Assembly (NCBI GenBank): GCA_947311845.1
Contig: CAMZMU010000075.1
Location: forward strand, 23,411,421-23,475,420
Reading direction: 5' to 3'
From: Poa pratensis
Taxonomy: Eukaryota > Streptophyta > Magnoliopsida > Poales > Poaceae
Length of the DNA: 64,000 nt
Shown here: positions 47,443-58,921 of the stretch, piece by piece
How the letters are laid out: the number at the start of each line of letters is the position of its first letter
Numbering within the stretch: the stretch's first letter is position 1
Position numbers and translations under genes: made by a program
Notes under the pieces: model-generated
The model's database searches: none
Told to the model about the DNA's origin: nothing
Seen by the model: only the letters and a program-made list of their open reading frames with translations

Positions 47443-47990
47443 TCATGGACCTTCACTTCACTTTCTCCCTTTTTGGTGTCTTGATGCCAAAGGGGGAGAG
47501 AGATCTCCGGGGATTTGCATTGCATTGCATCCATTTGCGCTTTTATGTTTCCCGCTTTCCTTTTGCATCGAACTTGTTTTAAGTTTTTAAGAGAACTCTA
47601 TTTGTGGTGTACTATGGAACTTATGTCATGGTTATTGTAAGGATTTTATGGACCTCCGATATGTTATTGTAAGGACTTCCCCGGTTTATCTTCTATTATT
47701 TTGGAGTTCGTTACAAGGTGATTGTTATTCCAAGACTATATCTATTTGAAGCCTATGGTGAGAAATGTGCTCTACTATATGATGTCTATGGTGAGAATTA
47801 TCGCTTATCCTTTGCTCACATAGTCAATTTTTTTGTGCTTGCTTCATGTTCCTCGTTTGAGATATATTCTTGTATACCTTGTTGGCGTATAAGTTTAAGG
47901 GGGAGCTTCCCTCATAAACTTTGCCTTGCTTAAATGAGATATCTTTTTGCAAATCCGTGTGTTGTCATCAAACATCAAAAAGGGGGAGAT

Positions 47991-49390
47991 TGAAAGGACA
48001 TTGTCCGTTAATCTTGTTTTGACGTTTGATAACAACACTTGGAAGTATTTAACATACCGCTAAGTGTCCACAGGAATTATGACCATCTATATCAAAAGAT
48101 ACTAGTGGATCTCTCTCTATGCAAAAGGGAAGAAAAGTAGTTGTCGGTCTTCAAATCGTGAAGGGAGAAGGCGCTCTGCAGGCAGGCCGGCCCCCAGGCC
48201 AGCCCAGGCTGGCCTCAAGGCTGGTTGCGTCGGGTGGCTGGCCGGCCCCCAGGCCGGCCCTGGCCGGCCTCAAGGCTGGTTGCGTCGGGTGGCTGGCCGG
48301 CCCCCAGGCCGGCCCTGGCCGGTCTCAAGGCTGGGTGCCTCGGGTTGCTGGCCGGCCCCCAGGCCGGCCCAGGCCGGTCTCCTGGCTGGCTGCCTCGGGC
48401 TACTGGCCGGCCCCCAGGCCGGTGTGGTCGCTGGCTCGGCCAGCCCAGCCAGCCCGGCCCCTAGGCCGGCCCAGGCTGGTTTCCAGGCCGGCAGCATCGG
48501 CTGCTATGCCAGCCCTCAGGCCGGCCCCCAGGCCGGCCCTGCTTCCTGCGCTTCGCCACTTACCTCTTCAACGGCCATATTTTGATGAGGACTATATATA
48601 CCTCTTCACCAACCTTTGGACAACAAGCTTGATTCCTCACTCTCTCTCCACCATTGTTGCAAGCTTCAATCTACTAGAGCTCCCACTCCAACCACTCAAA
48701 CACGTTGATACTTTGAGGAGTGAAGGAGGAGCCCTAGATCCGCATCTCCACCGAGCCGATTTGTCGACATCGACCTAGTCACTTGTAGATCTTGTGTAAC
48801 TTGATACATTGGATACCTAGAAGATACTTGTGATTCTTGTGGCTTTGGTAGCCACAAGGATTAGCCGGGAGCCTCCAATTAAGTTGTGGAGACGCGACCC
48901 GGCCTTGTGATTCTTGTGGCTTTGGGAGCCGCGGGAATTTGGTGAGAGCCTCCAATTCGGTTGTGGAGTGTGCCTCATCCTTGTAAAGGTTTGTTGCCGA
49001 CCTCGAGGGCATCATATAGTGGCTCGTGGATCTCCTCATCGGAGGATAACACGAGGGAGATACGGTGTGCCATATCAAGGCTATTCGGAGTTCACTTTGT
49101 GACTCCGCACCGCTCCAACGGAGACGTAGCTTCCATTGGGAAGTGAACTTCGGTAGAACATCTCCGCGTCACCGTGTGGTTATCTCTTAACCTTCCTTTA
49201 CTCGTATTGCTAGCTTATCTTGTGTAGAATATCTTGCTAGCTTGTTTATTGCTCATCATATAGGATTGTTCATCTAGTTGCATATCTAGAGAACTTATAT
49301 TTGAGCAATTCCCGAAGTTGTATTAAAAGAAAAGGAAAATTTGTAGTTGCCTATTCACCCCCCCTCTAGTCAACCTACTCGATCCCTTCA
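47991..49390 (+). repeat. Copia 3' LTR
   Basis: Begins TGAAAGGACA directly after the last AGGGGGAG tract and ends GATCCCTTCA. The termini are imperfect inverted repeats. A TATA box CTATATATAC lies at 48592-48601. The 5' LTR is missing, so the end is inferred from structure only. Confidence 0.7.
48207..48545 (+). repeat. 55-bp GC-rich tandem array in the Copia LTR
   Basis: Units start at 48207, 48262, 48317 and 48372, each GGC(T/C)GGCCTCAAGGCTGG or a close variant, followed by degenerate units to about 48545. The array ends about 50 bp before the LTR TATA box, so it lies in U3. Long open frames here are a by-product of composition. Confidence 0.75.
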
Positions 49391-50880
49391 TTTAGCGCGC
49401 CGCTGTCGCGCTTCAGCAAGCGCGCTAGAATGCAGCGCACGCGAGACAAATGTGCAACAATATGTGACAAACAAATGAAACATGATGAAATGAAACATCA
49501 ATCTTCAAACACAAATTATGATGAACAAAATAGCATAGTTCAAATTGATGGCATAGTTCAAATTCATCAATTTACAAACAAGTTCATGACAACATAGTTC
49601 ACACAAACAAATGAAACATGATAAAATGAAACATCAATCTTCATTTTGTTCCTCCTTCTCTTCCTCTTCTTTTTCATCTAGATCTTCTAGAGTTCCATCC
49701 ATCCCATCCTCAACTCGGACGGTGTTCCCACTATCTCCAAGTGCACCATCCGAAGACACGGGAGGCACAACGGAACCATTGCCTCCCATGCCTCCCATGT
49801 CAATTCCACTCTTGTTGTGTGTGTTGTAGTACATCATCATCCTATCCCAATATGTGTTCATAGTTTGGGCCGTCGCAACAGCGGCATCCAAACACACATT
49901 TAACCATGTGTTGCATAGCAAAACATCATCTTCGATGGTGTAGTTGGCCATCCTTCCTCCTTTTGGTGCCTCCATCAAACCCTCACCTTCGTCATCCATG
50001 TCTTCATACTCATGATCATCCTCATGTATTTCATTGGTTTGAGACCAATGAGATCTTTGAGAATCAACACCCATAGTTGTCAAAAATTCATCATCATTGG
50101 TACTATAAAAGGATGAGAACTATTCAACTAAACATCTTTGCACATTTGTTTAACAAAGAACAACAAAAAAGAAAGAAAAACCATACCTGGGCATTTCATC
50201 GAACGCCATGTGCGCATCGGCGCCCGGCGCAACGAACGCCATGTGCGCATCGGCGTCCGGTGCAACGAACGCCGGCGGAGGAGGCGCAGGCGCAGCTTGC
50301 GGCGCTGGCGGAGGACCATCCCCCTTTCTCCCCTTCGCCACCGCCGTTGCCGCCGCCATTCGCTTGGAGACGGCTTTGCGCGGCTTCGCAGCCGGTGGCG
50401 GACGAACGCCGACGGAATTCGCCCGTGGCGGGATGAAGAGCCCGCGCGCGATACCGACGGCCAGAGGTTGTGCGGCGCCGGTGGCGAAGGCGGTCAATCC
50501 AGCGCTACGGTTTGCGGCGGCGCCGTCGGACGAGGGGTCGCGGCTGTAGGGAGGGGTCGGGGGAATGTCCGAGCGGCCGTCCATCGCCGAAATTTTGCCG
50601 GCGGCGGCGCGGGATAGGGCGGGCGGGGCGAGGGCGCGAGCGCGGGAGAGTTCAGATCTGGCGGTTGGTAGCTCGCGCCAGTTTTCCCTTTCGTCCCGCG
50701 CGCTGGAGTGGCCGCTCCAAATTTGGTGCCAAAACTCCCGCTTCGCACCGCGCGCTGGACGCTTTTTCGCGCGCGCGGTCTTTTGGCGCTGCCGCTGGAG
50801 GTGTGGATTTGGCACCGCGCGCGCTATGGTGACCGTTTTTTCGGCGCGCGCTCCAATTTGGGCGCCTGTTGGAGATGCTC
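49391..50880 (-). mobile_element. PIF/Harbinger-type remnant
   Basis: The right end reads GTTGGAGATGCTC (50868-50880) followed by TAA, a typical Harbinger-like terminus (GAGCATCTCCAAC on the minus strand) and 3-bp target. The GC-rich subterminal stretches of repeated GCGC are also typical. The left end is cut by the Copia LTR, so the partner terminus is missing. Only an ORF1-type gene remains; no DDE transposase is seen. Confidence 0.6.
49634..50584 (-). CDS. Harbinger-associated Myb/SANT-like ORF1, two exons
   Basis: Minus strand. Exon 1 runs from ATG 50584 (MDGRSDIPPTPPYSRD) to donor GTATGG after 50187. Exon 2 runs from 50102 (acceptor TATAG) to the stop at 49634. Exon 1 encodes an alanine/proline-rich segment with KPRKAVSKRMAAATAVAKGR, and a tandem AFVAP(D/G)ADAHM repeat. 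Exon 2 contains RMANYTIEDDVLLCNTWLNV and NTYWDRMMMYYNTHN, which resembles the Myb/SANT-like DNA-binding protein of PIF/Harbinger elements and related plant proteins. It then ends in a glycine-rich, acidic tail, earlier than full-length relatives. In autonomous elements such a protein works with the transposase; here none is present. Confidence 0.55.
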
Positions 50881-50883
50881 TAA

Positions 50884-51458
50884 GGAGAGAAAGAAGGCTA
50901 GGGGAGGGCAGACGATGGCTTTTAACACGGAAAGGAGAACGGATGACGGCGGTTGTGACGTTGACAATCTTATATGGCGTCCCACGAGGTGTTCATCTCC
51001 TTGCTACCGTCGACGGTGACTCGGCGTCAGCGACAACGCTGAAGAAGAGGGAGGCGGTGGAACTTGATCTGTCACCTCCTAGATAATGGAGACGGGTTTT
51101 GAGGAGGCGGAGTGCACCTGATGACCTGACGTCTGTTGCTCATCTTCTGCCGCCCATCGTGCTCAAAGTGAGAGCCTGAGGAGGAAGAGGAGCACATCAA
51201 TCGGTCCGCGGCGACGAACAAACCCGACCTATCGCGAGATGGCTTCACGTTGACCCCTCAAACGACCCAGAAGGGCTCACCCGACACGTAACACCAGACG
51301 GCGAACCGACCCACCAAATGGCCCAAAGCTCGACCCCTACGCGCAAACAAAACGACACATTTACCAGATACCGACACGTGGGACCAGGACACTCCAAAAA
51401 GCAGGAATCATAGGGAGCTTAGTTCTTGGAGGGGATAATGTTGAGAGAGGCGTTTTGT
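50884..51458. other. Unassigned sequence
   Basis: GC-moderate DNA with short open frames and no recognisable domain or repeat. Confidence 0.3.
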
Positions 51459-51822
51459 CTCCCGAGTGCATATGCTACTGATATTGTTTTAAAAATTAAA
51501 AAAAATATGAAAACAATTCAAAAAATCTGAAAAAAAATTGGGCACAAAGATATACAAGTGTTCAACATTCGTGCAAAATTTCGGAGGGAAATAACATTTT
51601 TTGCGGTATGTGCAAAAAAGACAAAATCTGTGCTTTGAAAAATGTATTTTTTTAATCTCATTTCGGCCACAGATTTTATCTTTTTTGTCATTTCCTTCCG
51701 AAATTTTGCACAAATGTTGAAAACTTGCATATGTTTGTGCCCAAAGTTTTTTAGATTTTTTCGAATTTTTTTCATATTTTTTAATTTTGAAAACTATAAC
51801 AGTAGCATATGCACCCGGGTGC
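51459..51822. mobile_element. Foldback MITE
   Basis: Left end CCCGAGTGCATATGCTACTG (51461-51480) and right end CAGTAGCATATGCACCCGGG are inverted repeats. Complementary AT-rich arms continue inside (CAAAATTTCGGAGGGAAAT and its counterpart). No coding potential. Confidence 0.7.
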
Positions 51823-53549
51823 CAAAGTGGATTTCTGGATAATGTTTTCTTTTGAATAAGTATTCTGGACCTTTCTGGTTAGCATAAGCGAGTGAAAAGC
51901 CTTGGACCGATCCAGAGAGCGGGTTTTTTTCATGGTCACTGTACTGCCTTTCTAATGGGCCAGACCATCTTATGTTATAAAGGTGAACAATGTATATCCG
52001 CCTCTCTCGTGTCTGAGTGTCTGACATAGGAAATCCTGTATGATGCATTTTGTGACAGTTAGTGCGAAACACACCTGAAATGCTCCCGCCTGGTGGGCCG
52101 GCTCAGGGAGGCCTTTTCCGCTATTCAGCTCGGATTGTTTTATTTTTTTCATTTTCATTTTTTCCCTCATTACCTTTTTATTTCCTTCTTTTTATTTATT
52201 TTTTTACTTTGTGTTTCCTTTATATTTCTATTTTCTGCTTAATTTTTTTATATAAACTATAAGGATTTTTTATCGTGGAACTCGTGAACAATTTGTAACC
52301 TCGTCAAAATAATCTGTATTGCGTAAACACCGTTTTTGGAATGTACGGATATTTTTCCATGTATTGGACCTTTGAAGTGCAACTTGCAACAGAAGGGCTA
52401 GAACGCTGGTTAGCGCATCCACAATTGTGTAACAAGTGGCATAAAAATCAAGCATTCCAAATACAAATCTAACCCATGTGGACACACCTCAATGTGCACA
52501 CGACAACTTTTTTGAGATTATATGTGCAAGCAATCTTTTTTGTTTCTTTGATTGGTTGATATATATTCAACCCTTTGTGATCCTTGAGATGTAAACTTTG
52601 TTGCACTTTGAACTTCAAAAATGATATAGTAAAAGGTTGTATACATCACTTTAATGCAGAGATAGGGGTGCTTCCCCCTTTTCGAAAAAAATATGCACAA
52701 GCAATGGAAGACAAATATGCACAAGCGTTTCTCTACAATTAATAATAATATCCATTGACCACTCTTGTGGATGCAAAGCTTAATCATGAAAAAGGCTCTC
52801 CTTATCTTAATTAACTACCACCAACTAATTTAAGCTGATGAGTCCCCCGCGTGTTGGATACAGCCAACTTCCAGCTCATGCCTCATCATTCATGCCAATA
52901 CTGTGCATGCCACTCCATTACACGTAGCGCTTTACAAGCTAAAAATGGATTGATAGCATATGGCACAGCTAGCAATGGCACAGCGACCAAGGCAAGCATC
53001 TTGTTCACGATAAGCTTGGCAGTAGGAAGATGAGTTTGTTAAGATTTCGATAGAACATTTCAGCCATGTTTTCTTGTTTGAAATTGAAGATGAGTGCTAT
53101 AGGATAGTATTGGTCAAGAGTGGTCAAGATTAGAGACAAATAAAAGGTCGATCTGGCCGTGCTTGAACTACCAAACAAAATTTTGGCAGAAAGGATGATA
53201 GTTAGCGGATTATATATGTATATGGCACAAACTCACATATATGTTTCATGACATTGAGTTGATTATAACAAGACAAGATCGATCGACAATCACATACAAA
53301 TAAATATATAAATAATATGAATCAACAGCAAAAGTTACAAAAAATATTGGACAAAAATCAAAACAAAACTCCTACTTCTAGAACACATACGTATATATGT
53401 ACCTAAGCTAAGTACTCGTACTCAATCATATGCTACTAGTTGATCAACCATAACCGTTCATATAAACCATCCGTTTATCTGTGTGACATCCATGTATACA
53501 GCCATACGTAGATATACGGTAGACCACACAAGGGGGATGTAGCTAGCTG
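51823..53549. other. Intergenic AT-rich DNA
   Basis: GGGCCGGCTCA at 52097 followed by a T-rich stretch to 52260 resembles 2701-2890 and may be the same old repeat family. The rest shows no gene or structure I can support. Confidence 0.3.
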
Positions 53550-53792
53550 CTAGCTAGGGGTGTCGCCATGGGCATGGCCTTCGCAGAGCTCCGACAGCGC
53601 CCTGAGGAGCTCCACCCTGGCGCGGAGCTGCGCGATGTAGTCGGCCGTGCGGAGGAGCAGCCGGTCGGCGGGCATGGCCGCCGTTCCGGGCACCAGCCGC
53701 CGGAGCTCCCGCACCTTCCGCCCCACTGCCACGGACGACCGCCGGCGACGGAGGCTTGGGCACGGCGACCTCCTCCTCCTCGCGATCTCCAT
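53550..53792 (-). CDS. Atypical HLH protein (UPBEAT1/IBH1-like), one exon
   Basis: The 80-residue protein starts at ATG 53792 (MEIARRRRSPCPSLRRRRSS); the frame upstream lacks another ATG. Helix 1 is VGRKVRELRRLVPG (about 23-36), a short loop holds TAAMPAD, and helix 2 is RLLLRTADYIAQLRARVELL (44-63). The arginine-rich N-terminus lacks the Glu-x-x-Arg pattern that contacts E-boxes, so it probably acts by dimerising with other HLH factors. The KVRELRRLVPG...RTADYI.QL.A pattern is that of the UPBEAT1/IBH1-like group of small plant HLH regulators, which restrain growth-related bHLH proteins. Size and single-exon structure fit. The frame is intact, with a TATA box upstream. Confidence 0.72.
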   Translation of the reverse strand: MEIARRRRSPCPSLRRRRSSVAVGRKVRELRRLVPGTAAMPADRLLLRTADYIAQLRARVELLRALSELCEGHAHGDTPS

Positions 53793-53927
53793 GCGTGCGC
53801 GCTGGACGAACGGATCAACGCAAATAATCAATGGAATGTGCTGACTCTATTAGCTACGAGAGCGTACGTGTAGCGCTCTGGTCTACGTGAAGATGATGGG
53901 GAGGGAGGGATACCTGAGCTGGTGCTG

Positions 53928-53938
53928 GCATAAATAGT
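53928..53938 (-). promoter_or_regulatory. TATA box of the HLH gene
   Basis: The minus strand reads CTATTTATGCC, about 135 bp upstream of the ATG in GC-rich promoter-like DNA. This would give a leader of roughly 100 nt. Confidence 0.5.
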
Positions 53939-54249
53939 GGATGGGGAGGGGGCGTTCCGGGAGAAGAATTTTCAACAGGGGGCTGGGAGTAAAAGTGCGC
54001 GTGAGCTGTGGAGTGTCGTGTAGCGCTGTGGTGGGGGCCGCGCGTGGACGCCACGTCTTGTCTTGCACACGTGTCTGACAGCTTTCTGACCGCCCAATGA
54101 CCTGGGGAATTTATGGCGTGGATCTTGGTTTGCCCATTTTGCCCTTGGCTGATTTGCTCTATCCGTCCTGTATACTCGAGCGTGGCCGACGTCTTGGTCG
54201 CAAAAGAATTCAAAACCACGCGAAATATTAAAAATATAGGGTGTTTTAA

Positions 54250-54575
54250 CTTATAGGTCTAGATGCACCTGTTGTGAATAATACAATGTATTTTAGAATG
54301 TTAAAAATTCCGAGCAATTTTTTTTGGATATATATCCGGACGTTCTATGTGGCACATAAAGTTTCGCGAAAAAAAATATTTTTTATGGTATGTGTAAATA
54401 TATGAAATACCATATTTTATATATTTACACAAGGCATAAAAAAGTCATTTCTTCACGAAACTTTATGTACGAACATATAATGTCTGGTTGTATACCCATA
54501 TTTTTATTTAAAATTTTGTAACATTCTAAAATACGATTTTTGTGTAGTGCGTGCATCTACACCTGACACAGAGTT
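54250..54575. mobile_element. Foldback MITE
   Basis: GGTCTAGATGCACCTG on the left and CGTGCATCTACACC on the right are inverted, with further paired arms (GTATTTTAGAATGTT and AACATTCTAAAATAC). The centre pairs as AAATATATGAAATACCATAT and its complement. It separates the HLH promoter from element E. Confidence 0.6.
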
Positions 54576-55046
54576 TACCATCTTACAAGTTTGAGCACTT
54601 TCGGTGTGCTATTGAGAATAATTAGCCATCATATCATTCAAAATTTTAGTTGCTGCTCCTAAGGTGATGGACATAAAGTTCCTCTAGCGGCCGAATCCAG
54701 ATAAATTTCTGGACATATAATTTAATCCTGAATAAAAAAATTGAACAACCATCCAAGTAGTTAATCCATGCGTTGGACAATTTTTAACCATACACTTCAT
54801 CCTTTCCCATGCTTGGGCAACATGTTAAATATCATTTTGTTTAAAGTTCATAATATTATTCCTTAATTGTATAATTTTTGCAGGTGGATACTACTTTCAG
54901 CATCTTTGCATTTACACCAAGAATCAATACTATTTTTAGGCAAAGATAGCAACCATTTTTTAGCTTTTCCTCTCAGCAAAAAAAGATAAAAGTTCCAGTT
55001 TTATAATTTCTCCATACACTTCTTTATATTTTTGCATATCACATAA

Positions 55047-55250
55047 TTACACAAAGTTGTTTAAATGGGAAGCAGCATCATCATTGTAAGATCCAGAAAA
55101 CCGTTCTTTCATAACTAGATTAAGCAAAGGAGGTTTAATTTCATAAGATTCTGCCTTGGAAACAGGTGGAGCAATAGGTGTGCATATGAAATCATCATTA
55201 TCGGTACTACTAAAGTCACAAAGCTTGGTGTTATTAGCATTGGTACCCAT
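55047..55250 (-). pseudogene. Element E gag N-terminus, broken
   Basis: Begins with ATG at 55250 and reads NTKLCDFSSTDNDDFICTPI, IKPPLLNLVMKERFSG and DDAASHLNNFV before a stop. Gag-like sequence (LCDMQKYKEV, YMSRNL, FMSITLGAATK) continues with further stops to about 54600. It is the N-terminal part of the gag typical of grass Athila elements, inactivated by substitutions and indels. Confidence 0.65.
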
Positions 55251-55432
55251 GGTAACAACACAAACGAAAATAAAACAAGGTGCTGATTTTTTTTGATTTT
55301 TTTAAGCAAAACGAAAAGGCAAAACTAATAAAATAAAAATAACTAAGCAAGAATAATAACAAAGAGATACAGTGGCTGCGAGTAACTCCCCTCGCTGAAG
55401 CTTCCAAATCTCCGGCAACGGCGCCCGAAATT

Positions 55433-56981
55433 TGCTTGATGACTGTTGGAACCCCAAGTGGAAGGTATGATGTAGTGCAACAGTAAATATCTCTCGATTA
55501 AGAAACCAAGGTTTATCGAATAGTTGATAGCGACACGAAGTTGAAGTGGACCTAGAAGCAAGAAACAACATCTCTCTGTCCCCGAAGGTTCCAGGAAGGT
55601 TGTCAATCTTCCTGTCTCGCTCGAAACAAAGGGTTAAACGTATAGTGTGGATGAAATTCGCTGAGTGGCGTAGTTGACGAGGAAAATAATAAATACTAAA
55701 ATGGACCAGCAAGCAATAGTGAAAAGCGTGAATATGAAGTTATAAAAAATGTAAAAATGTAACGGGGGCAATGATTTCACTAGTGGCATCTCTCCCAAAA
55801 AGGTAGCAATTGTTGGGTGAACAAATTTCAGCTGGGCAATTGATAGAATTATGATTATGATAATTATGACAATGTGCAAGGTCAAGGTTTGAAGACCGTG
55901 CACCGGCACCACATCTAACTAATACTCCACTTCGACTGCGCTTCTATGCTTGCCACTCTATGATTTAAGTTACCGAAATAACAGAGTATCGCCTTAAGTT
56001 CTATACATGATGTAAGCAACATTTATTGTCAAAAGTTGACATAAACACCGCTGTTTTACCCTTAGTACCAACATCATATCCTCACCCTTAGTCGTTTCCA
56101 TCACTCGAGCCCAGGGATAAAAGGAGGCATGAACCTACTATCGAACATATACTCCCTCTTGGAGACTCATACAACAACTTGCCAAAGAAATCATATAAAT
56201 CAGAGAGCATGTAGGAACGTTAATAAAACAATCTAACATATAAATAACTCGAACACTATGAACATAACACCACAATTCATCATATCCTAGCAAACACAAC
56301 AATAGGAATTACATCATATCGATCTCGATCATGTAGGGCAGCTCACAAGAACATTTTATTGAAGCACAAGGAGAAGAGAATACCATCCAGCTACTGCCAT
56401 GGACCCGTAGTCCCAGGATGACTACTCCCGCATCGTTATGGAGGCGGAAATGGTGGTGTAGAGACCTCCGATGAGGGTTTCCCCCTCCGGCAGGGTGTCG
56501 GGAAGGAACTCCAGAATCCCTTCGATCAAGTTTCCGCGACGCTGGCGGATCTTTCTCTGTTTCACGGAAATATTTGCCGCCCCGATGTTTTTAGGGATAA
56601 TAGGTATTTATGGGCACAGGAGACGAATGAGGGGATAGCCGAGGCGGTGTCGCTTAGGGCCCGCGGCTCCCTCCTGGGTAGCGTCCACTTGCCACGTGGG
56701 CCCCCCTCTGGCCTCCGGCTTCGCCCTTCTAGCTCGTGGGTCCATCCCTCTGATAAAAAATCTCCGTAAATTTGCGTCCAATTTCAAGAATATTGTCTTA
56801 CTAGGTTTTTCCGAAAACAAAAAAAGCAAAAAACAGGAACTGGCACTGGGCATCTTGTTAATAGGTTAGTTCATAAAAATACAACCAAATGATATAAAAT
56901 CATAATATAAGTATCTAATTAACAATGATATAAAAGTAGCATGAAACAATAAAAAGTTATAGATACGTTTTGGACATATGA
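55433..56981 (-). repeat. Element E 5' LTR
   Basis: About 1.55 kb, homologous in layout to the A/C LTRs (blocks GGTTTATCGA, CTCCGGCAGGGTG, CATCTTGTTAATAGGTTAGT) but strongly diverged, so much older. Confidence 0.65.
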
Positions 56982-58255
56982 ATACCTTGTATAAAGATTC
57001 CTGACTTTGAAACCAAATGAACAATGCCATGGCCATATGTAGGGCTAAGTTATTGATGTTGTTACCAAAATCAGCATAAACATGGGTTTTAACATTGTAA
57101 ACAAGATTATCAAAGTGAGGTTTTAATATTTTTCGATTTTTTTTCATTTTTAGTGCCAAAATTGTGATTTTTTTTGTGATGCACGTATCCCAAATAAGAT
57201 TAGAAATTGGACTTCACATTTTCACACAAAGTATATCATAGGTACAATCCCTGAATATTTTGAATTTTTAAGGTTTTTATCTATATTCCACTCATTAAAT
57301 GAGTTTAATGTCATTGACCGAAAAAATTCAAATTTGAACTACAAGTGTGTTATAGGTTGGTCACAAAATAAAAGAAAATCATATAAACATATTCCATCAT
57401 GATTCTATGCAATAGTCCCCTCCCCCAACCCAAAGTTGAAAATTTCAATACCTATATATGAATGATCACACTTATAATTTTTTGTCAAGTTTTGAGAAAA
57501 ATACATAAATATAGAAAATTAAAAAAAATCTAAAACCTGCGGGGAAGCATCCTCCTTAGTGTACTAGTTTTAACAAAAAATCATAAACTAGCAACGTCAC
57601 ATTTTTTCAATTTTTAGAGTCTCAGAGCGCACATCATACCATTTTCAATTGCAGCTACATAGACCAAATCGTTAATGCACGTAAACTGTTCGACAGAGTA
57701 CAACACGCGTCAAGATGGTTATGACATGTCTAGATGACATGACGTATATTGCAGTTGTTGTCCTATCATTTCAACTGACATGGAAGTCACATTATGGTAT
57801 CGTGGTGAATAAGCGGTTCATGTCCCGTCTTGTCAAAACGCAGATTTTGGAAAAAAAAATGGGGCGGTCTCAATGTACTGGATGTTCTACTTCCGCATGC
57901 GGTTTCAATGTGCTCTCGATCTACTTGCTGCAGCTAATTGTTCCACTGAGAATAACCCTGTGTACCGCGCAACAAAAAGATCCCATTTCTATTGCGGATA
58001 ACCAAAGTTCTCTCTCGTTCTCAAACAATTCAAACATTGCCATGGCCGACCGATGTTATCAGGACGACCTCGTCCCTAGCGACGACACTAGAGCGGAAAA
58101 CCAGGAGTACTTCGTCCCCCTGGTATGAAGGAGGAGAGCCCTCAGACCCCGACCCTTCGTCTCCAAGCGACCCCGCCGACGATCCCAACGACGACAATTT
58201 AGAGGAGGAGGAGGAGGGGGAGGCGACATTCACCCTGTTATTCCAAACTATCTGA
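56982..58255. other. Unassigned sequence
   Basis: 57000-57700 is AT-rich with no frames. 57715-58255 has two overlapping plus-strand frames, the second ending in an acidic EEEEEGEATF tail. No domain is recognised and no gene is called. Confidence 0.3.
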
Positions 58256-58921
58256 TACTAACCGTTCCAATTTGGAGTAGGCTTTGAACCGCGTTTTAGT
58301 TTTACATATATACTTCAAGTCAGGGACTTGGGTACACGAAGACCTTAGGAGAAATTTGCAAAATCAGTCCTATGGACCCACGGAGAGTCATGACCAATTA
58401 TGAATTTTCCTTAGAACACTTGCCTACGATTTATGTACCATGTCGTAATTGCAAAATCTATAAGAAACCATGGAGAGTTGTCAATTCCAAATTTTCGCCG
58501 GCTTCCAAGCCGATTTCACCTAGAAGAGCGAGTGCATACGAGTCACAACTCACGACCAAACACTCTTTTAGCTACGAATTACAATCAAACAGTCTCTCAT
58601 CTTGATGAAGTCCATCATATATCAATCTTATGTAAGTACTGCAATATCTGTCTACCTAAAATGAGTAGTTTGACCCGATGTAAACGCCCCGTTTGGTCAT
58701 TTGCGAGGCTCAAATGGAGCGAAGTGGGGGTAAAAAAATGAGTAGTGCCAAAGACGCGAGGCAAAACAAGGAAGTGGGAAACGAAAATATAAAATTGTAA
58801 GAAAAACCGGTGCACTCATCCCGTTAGGTTCACTTTCAGAACATTTGATGCCAACTGTTCCAATTTGGGGTAGGGTTTGAACTGCGTTTGTTTTGCATAC
58901 TTTTAAGGCAGGGTTTGGGTG
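58256..58921 (+). repeat. Locally duplicated segment
   Basis: The sequence around 58262-58450 (CCAATTTGGAGTAGG, AACCGCGTTTTAGTTTT, ATTTTCCTTAGAACACTT) recurs at 58858-58921 and continues at 59343-59430, with the MULE MITE in between. The duplication is therefore older than that insertion. Confidence 0.55.

Larger units (their letters stand above)
40132..49390 (+). mobile_element. Sirevirus-type Copia element, 5' truncated
   Basis: The order is protease C-terminus, integrase, RT, RNase H, spacer with AGGGGGAG tracts, post-pol ORF and 3' LTR. Integrase before RT makes it Copia. The repeated AGGGGGAG polypurine tracts (45019, 47491, 47898, 47981) and an extra ORF behind pol are hallmarks of Sireviruses. 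The 5' LTR, PBS, gag and protease active site are missing, cut off at the junction with element C near 40132. A solo LTR interrupts RT at 42489-44080. Confidence 0.85.
54590..56981 (-). mobile_element. Element E: old, truncated Athila-type element
   Basis: A degenerate LTR (55433-56981), a mutated tRNA-Asp PBS (about 55411-55427) and a broken gag follow each other on the minus strand. The LTR start is decayed (TCATATGTCCAAAACGTATC). No pol and no second LTR are present; the left side is truncated near the MITE. Confidence 0.68.

Noticed and set aside
48207..48545. CRISPR-like regular repeats
   Set aside because: The units are contiguous without unique spacers, and the DNA is clearly a plant nuclear retrotransposon LTR.
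48119..48778. 219-codon frame rich in Ala, Gly, Pro and Arg
   Set aside because: It is produced by the 55-bp GC-rich array of the Copia LTR. 55 is not a multiple of three, so the repeat cycles through all frames, and no real protein is expected.
50077..50832. Plus-strand frames rich in Arg and Gly
   Set aside because: They are antisense to the Harbinger ORF1 exon on the minus strand and its GC-rich terminus.
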